This document shows, one piece after another, positions 9,012-17,497 of a stretch of 64,000 bases of DNA. The position numbers and the translations under genes are program-made. The notes beneath the pieces were generated by a model, which was given only the letters and a program-made list of their open reading frames with translations, had not been told where the DNA came from and ran no database searches. The stretch spans positions 1 through 64,000 of the forward strand of contig NZ_JAHESC010000025.1 in NCBI RefSeq assembly GCF_018598185.1, read 5' to 3'. Origin of the DNA: Dawidia soli (GTDB lineage: Bacteria; Bacteroidota; Bacteroidia; Cytophagales; Cyclobacteriaceae). Numbering within the stretch: the stretch's first letter is position 1; every line of letters begins with the position of its first letter.

Positions 9012-9043
9012 TTTAAAATTCCTAATTGTACACTCATTCTGGA

Positions 9044-10192
9044 TCAGCGGAGTGCAGGATTTGTAACCTGCAACCTCAGAATGGTTTCCACAATCTGCAA
9101 ATATTGGTCCTTTGTGGTATTTGTTCCCGATGGGAGACAAAGTCCGGTGCGGAAAAGTTCTTCCGATACGCCAGCGCTGTACGAAGGAGCGTTCTTAAAC
9201 ACCGGCTGCAGGTGCATGGGCTTCCAAAGAGGCCTACTTTCGATATTTTTGGCTTCGAGGGCCAGGCGAATATCCTCCGTCGAAAACCCGGACCGCTGTT
9301 GGTCGACGAGGATGGTCGTCAGCCAGCGGTTGGAAAAATGACCATCCGGTTCTGGTAAAAATCCTATTCCGGGAATATTTTCCAGGGCCTCTCTGTACGT
9401 TTCGTAAATCTTTCGCTTTTGCTCAATACGCGTTTGCAGGATCTCCATTTGGCCGCGACCGATACCCGCGCAAACGTTGCTGAGACGGTAGTTGAAGCCA
9501 ATATGACTGTGCTCATAATGCACGGCGGGATCACGGGCCTGGGTAGACAGGAATTTGGCATGCTGAATCCATGTGGCATTGCGGGCCACGAGCGCACCGC
9601 CACCAGAGGTTGTGATGATCTTATTACCGTTAAAGGAATATATACCCATATCGCCAAAAGTCCCCAGTTTCTTACCCCGGTATGTCGAGCCGAGGGCCTC
9701 GGCCGCATCTTCGATGACAGGTATCGCGTGCCGGTGGGCAATGTCCATGATGGTCTCAATCTGTGCAGGCATGCCGTACAGGTGGACGACGATGATGGCC
9801 CTGGGCTTGCGGCCGGTCTTCTTATGACGATCGACGATCGCCTCTTCCAGCAGGACCGGATCCATGTTCCAGGTCAGCCGTTCAGAGTCTACAAAAACCG
9901 GCACCGCGCCCTGGTACGCGATGGGATTACACGACCCGGAGAAGGTAAAGGACGAGCAAATCACTTCGTCTCCAGCCTTTACGCCCAAAATGATCAGCGC
10001 CAGATGAATAGCTGCCGTACCGGAGCTCAGAGCAGCACAGTAGGGAATATCATTATAGGTTGCCAGTGCTTCTTCGAAGGCTGCAATGTGCGGACCTACC
10101 GGCGAGATCCAATTGGTATCGAATGCTTCCTGTACATATCTGGCTTCTGCTCCGCCCATGTGTGGAGACGACAACCATATTTTTTCGCTCAT
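9044..10192 (-). CDS. DegT/DnrJ/EryC1/StrS aminotransferase (PglE/LegC-like)
   Basis: A 382-residue PLP-dependent sugar aminotransferase of usual length. It has the cofactor region SSGTAAIHLAL (56-66), the aspartate motif EDAAEALGS (161-169) and the Schiff-base lysine K191 in SFNGNKIITTSGGGA. The family aminates a 4-keto sugar nucleotide using glutamate or glutamine. Given the dehydratase at the end of the operon and the PglD-like acetyltransferases upstream, the likely step is UDP-4-keto-6-deoxy-GlcNAc to the 4-amino sugar. A 105-base gap upstream, the largest inside the operon, carries a possible internal promoter. Confidence 0.93.
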   Translation of the reverse strand: MSEKIWLSSPHMGGAEARYVQEAFDTNWISPVGPHIAAFEEALATYNDIPYCAALSSGTAAIHLALIILGVKAGDEVICSSFTFSGSCNPIAYQGAVPVFVDSERLTWNMDPVLLEEAIVDRHKKTGRKPRAIIVVHLYGMPAQIETIMDIAHRHAIPVIEDAAEALGSTYRGKKLGTFGDMGIYSFNGNKIITTSGGGALVARNATWIQHAKFLSTQARDPAVHYEHSHIGFNYRLSNVCAGIGRGQMEILQTRIEQKRKIYETYREALENIPGIGFLPEPDGHFSNRWLTTILVDQQRSGFSTEDIRLALEAKNIESRPLWKPMHLQPVFKNAPSYSAGVSEELFRTGLCLPSGTNTTKDQYLQIVETILRLQVTNPALR

Positions 10193-10247
10193 TTTCGTTA
10201 GGTCAATAATAAAATCGGTTTCTGCGCCTTTTCAGGCTGCAGACCTG

Positions 10248-10273
10248 CAAATATAGGCGATTTAGAAACCAAA
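10248..10273 (-). promoter_or_regulatory. Candidate internal promoter before the aminotransferase gene
   Basis: On the minus strand TATATTTG (10255 to 10248) matches TAnnTTTG exactly, and a TTTG lies at 10273 to 10270. The spacer is 14 bases, shorter than the usual 19 or so. It lies in the largest intergenic gap of the operon (10193-10297), where an internal start would be most plausible. Confidence 0.33.
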
Positions 10274-10297
10274 CGTGGCTATACGGAGATAAAAGCA

Positions 10298-10705
10298 TTA
10301 CATTGATCGACTGCGCTGGTAATAAAAAGCGGGGATCAGCAACAAAAGCAAGGTAGGATTCAGAATGAGCCGGTGCAGGTAGGAAATCAACGGGCCATTG
10401 TAGGACGGGAAATACAGTTTCAGGATAAAATATGGCATTAAAAACAAAGCCGTGCCGACCAGCTGTGTCCAGAGCGCAAAGATTACGTACTTGCGTTCGT
10501 AAAATAATGCATACAACAGCCCGATTGCCAGCAGGTCATTTAACAGGAAGCGCACCGTTCTGTTGATCAGGAATTTATAGACGGGTGCTGTCACCAAGTG
10601 CAAGGAGCCTGCCAGGTCCAGGCGCTGAAACAAAAACACCAGCACCAGGCCGGTCGCGCAGACGCCACCTACTAACCATCGACGGGTCAGGTCCTGCTCA
10701 GGCAT
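10298..10705 (-). CDS. Exosortase F system-associated membrane protein
   Basis: A 135-residue, very hydrophobic protein with about four membrane segments. Conserved-looking stretches include FLINRTVRFLLNDLLAIGLLYALFYERKY (start of that run near residue 45) and the end ISYLHRLILNPTLLLLLIPAFYYQ. Size, topology and position directly after the exosortase gene, with an 8-base overlap (10698-10705), match the small protein that accompanies XrtF in Bacteroidota. Its role is not known; it may assist substrate handling by the exosortase. Identification rests on memory of the family and on context. Confidence 0.75.
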   Translation of the reverse strand: MPEQDLTRRWLVGGVCATGLVLVFLFQRLDLAGSLHLVTAPVYKFLINRTVRFLLNDLLAIGLLYALFYERKYVIFALWTQLVGTALFLMPYFILKLYFPSYNGPLISYLHRLILNPTLLLLLIPAFYYQRSRSM

Positions 10706-11237
10706 GGGCGGTCTGCCGGGTAAATTTCCGGATCCATATCAACCACAGCCCGAAGATCACCGCATACAGAAATGCGGTAAAGAGATACTTGTGTACAAAG
10801 TACATGGCGTCGGGCAGAAAGCGCGACACAACAAAAAGCAGGCTGATGCGCAACAGGTTCATCACGTGAACTACCACGATTCCTATGGGTATGAACCATA
10901 GCATCGGTTTACGCCAGGGGCCGAACGCCAGGATAAAGGCCAGGTACATCAACATCGCATTGACACCATTGCAGCCCTCGTATACCGCCAGGACCGATCG
11001 CTCTTCGAACACCAGATTGGTGACCGGCTGGCTACCATGATCTTTTGCCCTGACCGCCCAGACTGCCCGCAGCACGGCGGCGGTCTGCACGGTGACGGTG
11101 TGTGTGATAGGATCCGGCTTCGGATGATACGCGGTAATATAAAAGCCGTATAGCATGTTCGTCAGCACATACAAGCCGACAAAGCGCAGCAGAAAGAAGA
11201 TGGTAGGACGGAATTCTGTAAACGAGAAGCTTTTCAT
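10698..11237 (-). CDS. xrtF: Exosortase, XrtF type
   Basis: A 179-residue polytopic membrane protein with the three invariant exosortase/archaeosortase residues in order. These are Cys89 in YEGCNGVNAMLMYL, Arg130 in VMNLLRISLLF, and His149 in MYFVHKYLF. Exosortases are membrane cysteine transpeptidase-like enzymes that recognise a C-terminal motif-TM-basic tail and cleave or transfer the protein; they are usually linked to extracellular polysaccharide loci. It overlaps the acetyltransferase gene by 4 bases (ATGA) and the associated-protein gene by 8. A candidate substrate is the 64-residue protein at 4670-4864 in the same operon. Confidence 0.88.
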   Translation of the reverse strand: MKSFSFTEFRPTIFFLLRFVGLYVLTNMLYGFYITAYHPKPDPITHTVTVQTAAVLRAVWAVRAKDHGSQPVTNLVFEERSVLAVYEGCNGVNAMLMYLAFILAFGPWRKPMLWFIPIGIVVVHVMNLLRISLLFVVSRFLPDAMYFVHKYLFTAFLYAVIFGLWLIWIRKFTRQTAHA

Positions 11238-11869
11238 CGCACCAGGGGTTTAGCAGGTACACCGGCCACTGTTATGCCGGCCGGCACATCGCGCACGACT
11301 ACAGCGCCCATGCCCACGATACTGCCCGCCCCAACGACAACACCATTGCGCAGGTTGGCGCCGGAGCCGACAAAAGTCGATGCTTCGATCTTTACTCTTC
11401 CGGAGATATTCACCCCCGGCATGACAGAGGTATAATTGCCGAGCACGGCATCATGCCCGACCGTAACGTTCAGGTTCAGCAATACATGGTCGCCCAGGAT
11501 GATGTGGGTAGTCAGGACGCAGCCAGCGGTAATGATACAGCCCGGTCCGCAATGAATCGCTGCCCGGTTCTGTAAAACAGCGGCCGGGTGAATGATGACC
11601 GGGAATCGCACGTGCGGATTGACAATACTCCGCACGAGCGTCGCCTTGTCGTGCGGATCGGCAATGCCGATCACGACATCGATCGGTTTCGGATAGGCAT
11701 TCAGAAATTCCAACCCGCCTTGCACGGCCAGCCCCGGCATCACGACCTGCCCAGCAGGCACACCGTCGTCGACAAATCCTTGCGGCGACCACTCTGGCAA
11801 CGCCAGCAGCAGCGACAAGACCTCGCGGCCCAGTCCACCTGCCCCGTATATTAGCAGTGGCCTTTTCAT
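11234..11869 (-). CDS. PglD-like sugar O/N-acetyltransferase, copy 2
   Basis: The product is 211 residues from ATG 11869 ([21 protein letters not shown]); the longer open frame upstream is overlap with the neighbouring gene. The N-terminal Rossmann-like sugar-nucleotide domain carries YGAGGLGRE. A left-handed beta-helix of hexapeptide repeats follows (IIHPAAVLQNRAAIHCGPG, VGHDAVLGNYTSVMPGVNI, GVVVGAGSIVGMGAVV). The catalytic His is expected in NVTVGHD. PglD/NeuD enzymes acetylate the 4-amino group of UDP-4-amino sugars. It overlaps both neighbours by 4 bases. Two PglD-type genes in tandem suggest two acceptor sugars, or acetylation at two different steps. Confidence 0.88.
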   Translation of the reverse strand: MKRPLLIYGAGGLGREVLSLLLALPEWSPQGFVDDGVPAGQVVMPGLAVQGGLEFLNAYPKPIDVVIGIADPHDKATLVRSIVNPHVRFPVIIHPAAVLQNRAAIHCGPGCIITAGCVLTTHIILGDHVLLNLNVTVGHDAVLGNYTSVMPGVNISGRVKIEASTFVGSGANLRNGVVVGAGSIVGMGAVVVRDVPAGITVAGVPAKPLVR

Positions 11870-12477
11870 GATATATTGGTGTACTTGATGATGCGTGCGG
11901 GATTCCCAACAGCCACGGCATAGTCCGGTATATCGCGGGTTACGACAGCACCCGCGCCGACCGTCGCCCACGCGCCTACTTTCCGTCCGGGAATGACGAC
12001 GGCGCCAGCACCGATAAAGGTTCCTTCGCCAACCGTCACCGTGCCACACAGGACGGTGCCCGGCGCAATGTGTACATAGTCGCTGATGATGCAGTCGTGG
12101 TCTACACGCACACCGGTATTCAGGATACAGTGATTCCCCATGTGGGCTTGCGCCTGAATGATGACGCCGTGCAGAATCATGTTACCGGTCCCCCACGATG
12201 ATCGCGACGAAATGATCGCCGATGGGTGTACGGCGTTGGTATATTCATGCTGCGTGATCGAGACCACCCGTTTTCGCACGGCATTGTTACCGATGGCCAC
12301 GATGGCCCTGGCCTCCGGCATGAACGCAGGGTCATATGCACCCCGTTGCGGCACACCCCACAGGTCTCCTGTATATTTTGGATCGAACAATGCCACGACC
12401 TGCAAACCCTGCGCCTGCAGACAATCCAGCACGACACGCGCATGCTCACCACCGCCCTGTATGATCACTTTATTCAT
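11866..12477 (-). CDS. PglD-like sugar acetyltransferase, copy 1
   Basis: The product is 203 residues from ATG 12477 ([20 protein letters not shown]). The N-terminal domain has [10 protein letters not shown], and the hexapeptide beta-helix has [36 protein letters not shown] and [17 protein letters not shown]. The catalytic His is expected in VRVDHDC. This is the canonical PglD design (UDP-4-amino-bacillosamine N-acetyltransferase). Its start overlaps the 3' end of the PglC-like gene by 8 bases, and pglC-pglD adjacency is typical. The last 4 bases overlap copy 2. Confidence 0.9.
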   Translation of the reverse strand: MNKVIIQGGGEHARVVLDCLQAQGLQVVALFDPKYTGDLWGVPQRGAYDPAFMPEARAIVAIGNNAVRKRVVSITQHEYTNAVHPSAIISSRSSWGTGNMILHGVIIQAQAHMGNHCILNTGVRVDHDCIISDYVHIAPGTVLCGTVTVGEGTFIGAGAVVIPGRKVGAWATVGAGAVVTRDIPDYAVAVGNPARIIKYTNIS

Positions 12478-13075
12478 CACCCATAAATTTTTCCATGGTA
12501 ACCGACGTGTCACTGGTAATGCCATCGGCTTTTAACACCTTCATGATCGTCAAAAACAGGATTTTGATATCCAATGCCGCTGAGAGGTTATCGACATACC
12601 ATACGTCGTAGGTGAATTTCTGTTTCCAGGATATGGCGTTACGGCCATTCACCTGTGCCCATCCGGTAATTCCGGGTCGCACGTCGTGACGACGCGCCTG
12701 CTCGGCGCTATAGCGCGGCAAGTATTCTACCAACAATGGCCGCGGTCCCACCAGCGACATATCACCCTTCACTACGTTGATGAGTTGCGGCAGCTCGTCG
12801 AGGGACGTTTTTCGTATAAACCGTCCGGCAGCTGTAAGCCGGTCGGAATCGGGCAACAATACGCCCTGCGCATCACGGGCGTCCGTCATTGTCTTAAACT
12901 TGATGACCGTAAAAATCTTACCATCCTTGCCGGGACGAGGCTGCAGAAACCAGATATGACCACGGTTTACAATTGCCAGGGCCAGCATGGCCCCCAGGAT
13001 GAGCGGTGACGTCAGGAGCAGGGCCACAAACGCAACACAAAAATCAAACAAAGGCTTAAAGACAGATCGATACAC
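12470..13075 (-). CDS. PglC-like initiating sugar-phosphate transferase
   Basis: At 201 residues this is the short, monotopic form of the bacterial sugar transferase family (PglC), without the extra membrane domains of WbaP. An N-terminal reentrant helix ([21 protein letters not shown]) precedes the conserved region [11 protein letters not shown] and the catalytic region [20 protein letters not shown], with [17 protein letters not shown] after it. It transfers phospho-sugar from UDP-diNAc-bacillosamine or a similar donor to undecaprenyl phosphate at the inner face of the membrane and so starts the repeat unit. Confidence 0.93.
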   Translation of the reverse strand: MYRSVFKPLFDFCVAFVALLLTSPLILGAMLALAIVNRGHIWFLQPRPGKDGKIFTVIKFKTMTDARDAQGVLLPDSDRLTAAGRFIRKTSLDELPQLINVVKGDMSLVGPRPLLVEYLPRYSAEQARRHDVRPGITGWAQVNGRNAISWKQKFTYDVWYVDNLSAALDIKILFLTIMKVLKADGITSDTSVTMEKFMGDE

Positions 13076-13099
13076 GTAACACGAATTTACAAGGCGAAG

Positions 13100-14290
13100 T
13101 TAAGTGGACATGTCCAACCGCGGAACCTTTCGGTCGACAACCTGGCGATAATATTCCTCTCGCAACGATGTCCAGACATACTGTTGGTCGAAATTGGCCA
13201 CCACATAACGCCGGGCGGCCGTCGAAAAGGCCTGCCGCCTGGGAGTATCCTGCAGCAGGGTGTTCATGGCCTCGTACAGGGCATCGGCATCTTTGGGTCT
13301 TACGATCAGCCCTGTTACGTCCTGTTGGATGATCTCGTTACAGCCATTGATATCCGAAACCACACACGGCACCTCCAGGCAACACGCCTGCATTACGACA
13401 TTGGGAAATCCTTCACGGTAGCTTGGGAACACGAATATGTCGGACGCCATGATCCAGGGCCTTACATCCCGCTGAAATCCGGCCAGGATAACGCGTGGAT
13501 CTTGCTGAAGAAAGGCATAATCGTCAGGAGGCAGCGGATCGAGATCCTGCTCAAACGCGCCGATCAGCAACAGGAACAGCTTTTGCGAAGACGCTTCCGA
13601 CAAACGCCGGAAGGCTCGGATCAATTCTCCGATTCCTTTATCCTTTACGATACGCCCTACAAAGGAAAATACCACATCGCCTGGTTGAATTCCGTACCGA
13701 GCCCGGATGTCTGCGGCCTGGTGTTCCAACGCCGGCGTGCGTTTGAAGAAGGATGTATCGATACCATTCGTACTACCCCGGCCAATGATTGTGAGTTTCC
13801 GTGAAGGCACGTGCAGCGTTTGCTCGATAAATTTTTCCAGCCCTTTGGCGTTCGGATATACCCGATGCGCACATCGGTACGTGATCTTCTCCACAACCTC
13901 CAGGAGCCGGCGTTTTGCACCTCGTGTCTCCATCAGGGGCAACCCCGCCACGGTATGCATGCGCACGGGCACACGGCAAATCCAGGCAGCCAGCATCCCC
14001 AGCAAACCCGCCTTGGGAGTATGCGTGTGGACTATATGCGGACGCACCTGTCGCATGATCCGTATGATCTGCCAGAGGCAAAACAAATCCTGCAGCGGTG
14101 TGATCTTGCGTGTCATGGGTACTATATGATGCTGTGCACCCTCCTCTAAAACGTCCTGCGTCTCTTTGCCCGGGGCGCTCATCGTATGCACCACAAAACC
14201 CTGCGCCAGCATATACCGGAACTGTCCCCGTAGCAAAACATGTAATGAAATCGGAACGGTGGTGATCCTAAGCAGTCTGATCTTTTCCAT
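13100..14290 (-). CDS. Glycosyltransferase family 4
   Basis: A 396-residue GT-B enzyme. The N-terminal half has VRPHIVHTHTPKAGLLGMLA, a stretch common in PglA/CapM-type transferases that act directly after the initiating transferase. The C-terminal half has FSFVGRIVKDKGIGEL and the donor-site EX7E region SYREGFPNVVMQACCLEVPCV. It lies immediately upstream of the pglC-like gene and overlaps the deacetylase gene by 23 bases. It is a good candidate for adding the second sugar; donor and linkage cannot be read from sequence. Confidence 0.9.
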   Translation of the reverse strand: MEKIRLLRITTVPISLHVLLRGQFRYMLAQGFVVHTMSAPGKETQDVLEEGAQHHIVPMTRKITPLQDLFCLWQIIRIMRQVRPHIVHTHTPKAGLLGMLAAWICRVPVRMHTVAGLPLMETRGAKRRLLEVVEKITYRCAHRVYPNAKGLEKFIEQTLHVPSRKLTIIGRGSTNGIDTSFFKRTPALEHQAADIRARYGIQPGDVVFSFVGRIVKDKGIGELIRAFRRLSEASSQKLFLLLIGAFEQDLDPLPPDDYAFLQQDPRVILAGFQRDVRPWIMASDIFVFPSYREGFPNVVMQACCLEVPCVVSDINGCNEIIQQDVTGLIVRPKDADALYEAMNTLLQDTPRRQAFSTAARRYVVANFDQQYVWTSLREEYYRQVVDRKVPRLDMST

Positions 14291-15278
14291 GCATCTGGTA
14301 AATAAGGTCTGCCGTCTCCCCCATCGTCGCGCTGCTCATGTGGTACAGTTTACGGCAATAGTCGAAATGTTGCAGAATCTTCTCGAGGGCCTTCATGCTC
14401 TGCTCAGGGTAGTTGCCGAAGTTATGCGGATGCCACCAGAGGTGATAGACCTCGCTGTTGCGTGCTGCGCGCTCCATCTCGTGGCAAATGCGGCTGATCT
14501 TCATGTCATTGAGAAAATACTCCGCCGGATCGTACGGGCGCAACAGGCGACTGGCCGGCAAACAAAGTGGCAGGCCCGGCTGCACCGCGACGCTGGCCAG
14601 ATCGTAGGTATTTTTTTTTCCAAGCGGTATATAGGCGTCTGCGCCGCGGTTGAGTCGTTTCCAGCGCGACTCGTTCTGGGTGCTGCGAATGTTCCAGAAC
14701 CAGTCACGCGGGTTATCACGTACGGCTGTAAAGCCTTCTTCATAACACACCCGCAGGTAGTCTTCATTAAACTGGTTACGCGGAAACACGAGCGAGGTCA
14801 GGCGTGTGTTACACAGTGCCGCGGCACGTTGGGCTGCTTGCAGATCGGCACGGAACTGCCCGACGGTCTGCCCCGCTTCGTTGCAGTAATAATGCGAAAA
14901 GGTGTGAGATCCCAGCTCTTGGTGCGGAGTGCGCAGGATCTCTTTGACCAGCGACGCGGCAAAGTGAAACGGGTCGGTAGACTCGTCCTCGCCAATGCCC
15001 GATTGCCGGATGTAGTGATACGCCGACAACGTTGGCTGTTGATAGGCCGGCTTCGCGGCGGGGTACAGAAGTTCGGCATCCCGGCGGGAGGCCGGCATCA
15101 GCATTCCAACCGTTGCCCAGGTGACGTGCACCTCGTAGCGTTGAAACGCCCGCAGCATCGACGGAATCGTCTTGCGGGTATTCATAAAGTATTGACGATA
15201 TTGCTGCAACGGCCATTTTTCAAAGCCGCCCCAGTGGAGTTCGAAATCCAGTGAAATTGTGAATAATCCGTTTTTCAT
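14268..15278 (-). CDS. Polysaccharide deacetylase family protein
   Basis: A 336-residue cytosolic-looking protein (no signal peptide) of the NodB-like fold. The first motif is SLDFELHWGG near residue 9, with the catalytic/metal acidic residues, and the second is ELGSHTFSH with the two metal histidines. LWWHPHNFGN is a later histidine motif. NodB-type enzymes remove acetyl groups from N-acetyl sugars. Absence of an export signal suggests that it acts on cytosolic or lipid-linked intermediates. It overlaps the Wzy-like gene by 4 bases and the GT4 gene by 23. Confidence 0.85.
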   Translation of the reverse strand: MKNGLFTISLDFELHWGGFEKWPLQQYRQYFMNTRKTIPSMLRAFQRYEVHVTWATVGMLMPASRRDAELLYPAAKPAYQQPTLSAYHYIRQSGIGEDESTDPFHFAASLVKEILRTPHQELGSHTFSHYYCNEAGQTVGQFRADLQAAQRAAALCNTRLTSLVFPRNQFNEDYLRVCYEEGFTAVRDNPRDWFWNIRSTQNESRWKRLNRGADAYIPLGKKNTYDLASVAVQPGLPLCLPASRLLRPYDPAEYFLNDMKISRICHEMERAARNSEVYHLWWHPHNFGNYPEQSMKALEKILQHFDYCRKLYHMSSATMGETADLIYQMHGKDQTA

Positions 15279-16492
15279 GTAGAAGAGGGAACACTACCTT
15301 TTTTTAAGCGCTCGGCGCGCAACCGCTGCAACTGCTGCGCGCGCCATAGCTGTTGCCGCTGGGTATCCAGAAAGGCAAGTACAACAAACATCAACAATAT
15401 CATGACCTGGCTTTTTTGCCGCATGGCCAGGCCCAGATTACCCGCAATCTGTGCCAGCGCTAGGGAGATTGTCATCAGGCTTAAGAAGGCCGACTTAACC
15501 AGAAAATTTCCCGTCAGCAAAAACCGTAATCCGCGCAGATTGCCGACCACTTTCCAGGACATGATTACATAAAAGACGTTTTCAAAAGAGACAATAAGCC
15601 CCAGCACGCCCGGTGCATCGACAAACAATGGCCGGTACATAAAGGTAAACAACTGCATCGGCAGACTATATTGAGTAATATCGACACCTGAAGCCGCCTT
15701 TGTCAGTTTGCTTGCACGGCCGCTCATGTCCAACCCTTGCGTCAGAAATTGCTCCTCGTCGATTCCTACCAGGCTCAGTACATCGCGGTAAATAAAGAAG
15801 AACGCCACAGCGGCGCCTAACAAAAAGGTCACCCGCACGGCCACACTTACGCCCCTGGAGGAAAAGATAAAACCCATGGCTGCCGATACCAGTATTACCA
15901 ACATCACGTGCGGTCGCACATGATAGGTTATCACGGCACCGATGATCAGCGACACGTAGCGCCGTCGCACATCGCTGATTCCGAAGAAGACCATGCCGAT
16001 GCCCATAAAGATGATAGAACCTTTTCCGAGGGACGACGACCAGAAGTGCAGGTTTGGAAGGAAAAACGTAAGGGTAAACAGATTATACCCCATGAAATAA
16101 TGATTAAACCGAATGTTCTCCCGAAAAAAAAGGTAGAAGTATAAAAATCCGATATATCCGAATATTGAAAACAGCGCCATCGCTGCGTAAAAGGAGAAAC
16201 CGAGATAGTGTATAAACGGATAAGCCACCCACTCGATAAACGTGGTACTCGTTCCGTAAAAATCCATCCAGGTATCACCACGAAAATGCGAGTTTACCTT
16301 TTCGTAGTATGCTTTCGAATCAGAGGGGTTATACGCGATATAGGCGAAATAGACGAGGGATAACAACACATGGTACCCGTACATTTTTTTTAGCAGCCCC
16401 GTATCCACGAAGGCATACCGCTTCTTCAACGCGCCAATCCATGCGAAGCAAACGCCGGCACCCAGTGCAAATATCAGAAGTCCTCCCAACAT
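15275..16492 (-). CDS. Polytopic membrane protein, probable Wzy-like repeat-unit polymerase
   Basis: A 405-residue membrane protein with about ten hydrophobic segments, including YGYHVLLSLVYFAYIAY and FSFYAAMALFSIFGYIGFLY. A larger loop after the second segment contains NPSDSKAYYEKVNSHF. The charged, soluble C-terminal tail is Arg/Gln-rich (RQQLWRAQQLQRLRAERLKK). Wzy proteins have little sequence conservation, so the call comes from topology, the motif WSSSLGKGS (resembling EpsG/Wzy proteins) and being the only polytopic non-MBOAT, non-exosortase, non-ABC protein in the locus. A flippase or ligase is possible. Confidence 0.65.
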   Translation of the reverse strand: MLGGLLIFALGAGVCFAWIGALKKRYAFVDTGLLKKMYGYHVLLSLVYFAYIAYNPSDSKAYYEKVNSHFRGDTWMDFYGTSTTFIEWVAYPFIHYLGFSFYAAMALFSIFGYIGFLYFYLFFRENIRFNHYFMGYNLFTLTFFLPNLHFWSSSLGKGSIIFMGIGMVFFGISDVRRRYVSLIIGAVITYHVRPHVMLVILVSAAMGFIFSSRGVSVAVRVTFLLGAAVAFFFIYRDVLSLVGIDEEQFLTQGLDMSGRASKLTKAASGVDITQYSLPMQLFTFMYRPLFVDAPGVLGLIVSFENVFYVIMSWKVVGNLRGLRFLLTGNFLVKSAFLSLMTISLALAQIAGNLGLAMRQKSQVMILLMFVVLAFLDTQRQQLWRAQQLQRLRAERLKKGSVPSST

Positions 16493-16494
16493 CG

Positions 16495-17484
16495 TTAAAA
16501 CAGTTCAAGATCTCCTACCGACGGAGCCCATGCATGGAAGTGACGCAAGGGAGCCGTCCTGTCATCGCCCAGCTCGCGTACCACGACCATGGGGCCAATC
16601 TTCATTCCACGCCGCGCCCACAGTCCCCGTACCATATCCTGAGCGTGAACGCCTGAGATCGTTACATAATCGGCACGGTGCTGCGCTACTTTTTCAGCGA
16701 TCACCCCACGCACCTGCTTCCTGTCCGCCCGATCGCTCAGAAATACGTCTGTGATCCGGAATTCATTCCCCGCCTTCGACGGCTTTATCCGGTAGAACAC
16801 CAGTGCGTCCAGCACAATGCCCTGCCCCACACCGCACGCGAAGTAACGCGCTACCGGCACATCGCGGTATCTCCAGGCTAGCGAGCGCGTTGTGTGTGCC
16901 GTAATAATCTGCGCGGTATGGAGCCTGTCCTGCTGTTTCAGCAGCGACTCCAGTCCCGGATGCTCCAGGTATGTGGTGAGCGAGTCGTCATTCGCCGTGA
17001 CAGGCGCCGCCTTCCGGAGGCGCAATGCATGGCCCGCCATCGAAACCGGGCGCACGGCATAGAGATCGATGGGCAACTTGCCCGCTTCGGTCCATCCCAT
17101 TTTCAAATATCCCGGTTTACTGTTGTTATTGGGCGTGTTATAGACAAATTGATAACCCAGTTGCTGGCTTTGCTCGAGTGCTGCCCGGGTAAGCTTGCTG
17201 AAGATACCCCGTCGCTGGTATTGGGGATGTGTGGCCGTATCGACGGGGCGCACGGCATCCAGCAACCGACCATCGACTTTCCACTGCCAGCGCATAAAAG
17301 CGCGCAGTCCCACCAGCGTATCATCTTCCCAGCAGAGCATCACCAGGGAAGCACCAAAGGGATTATCGCGGTGCTTCCAACGCCAATATCCTTCTGATTT
17401 TGGCATGAGGCTTTCGCCCAGGCTCATCTTCGTTAACGCCACCATCGAGGGAATATCACCCTCTGTGGCCTCCCGGATCATCAT
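16495..17484 (-). CDS. GNAT family N-acetyltransferase
   Basis: A 329-residue protein with an N-terminal GNAT domain: MIREATEGDIPSMVALTKMS, then the acetyl-CoA loop VDTATHPQYQRRGIFSKLT (roughly 95-115) and QLGYQFVYNTPNNNSKPGYLKMGW. The second half (about residues 165-329) resembles a second, degenerate acyltransferase domain. Similar genes occur in many Bacteroidota polysaccharide loci and may acetylate an amino sugar or amino-acid substituent. It lies 2 bases before the Wzy-like gene. Confidence 0.85.
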   Translation of the reverse strand: MMIREATEGDIPSMVALTKMSLGESLMPKSEGYWRWKHRDNPFGASLVMLCWEDDTLVGLRAFMRWQWKVDGRLLDAVRPVDTATHPQYQRRGIFSKLTRAALEQSQQLGYQFVYNTPNNNSKPGYLKMGWTEAGKLPIDLYAVRPVSMAGHALRLRKAAPVTANDDSLTTYLEHPGLESLLKQQDRLHTAQIITAHTTRSLAWRYRDVPVARYFACGVGQGIVLDALVFYRIKPSKAGNEFRITDVFLSDRADRKQVRGVIAEKVAQHRADYVTISGVHAQDMVRGLWARRGMKIGPMVVVRELGDDRTAPLRHFHAWAPSVGDLELF

Positions 17485-17497
17485 AGTTTGCTATTCT

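Noticed and set aside
8978-9037. 20-residue N-terminal extension of the large T9SS protein
   Set aside because: The signal peptide begins at ATG 8977, and the region also carries a -7-like promoter site.
11870-12049. 60-codon N-terminal extension of the second PglD-like gene
   Set aside because: The extension is Arg/Trp/Cys-rich out-of-frame reading of the upstream gene; the ATG at 11869 starts the conserved Rossmann strand.
14166-15254. 362-codon + strand frame opposite the deacetylase and GT4 genes
   Set aside because: The minus strand carries clear NodB-type motifs with gene overlap typical of the operon; the + strand product shows no domain.
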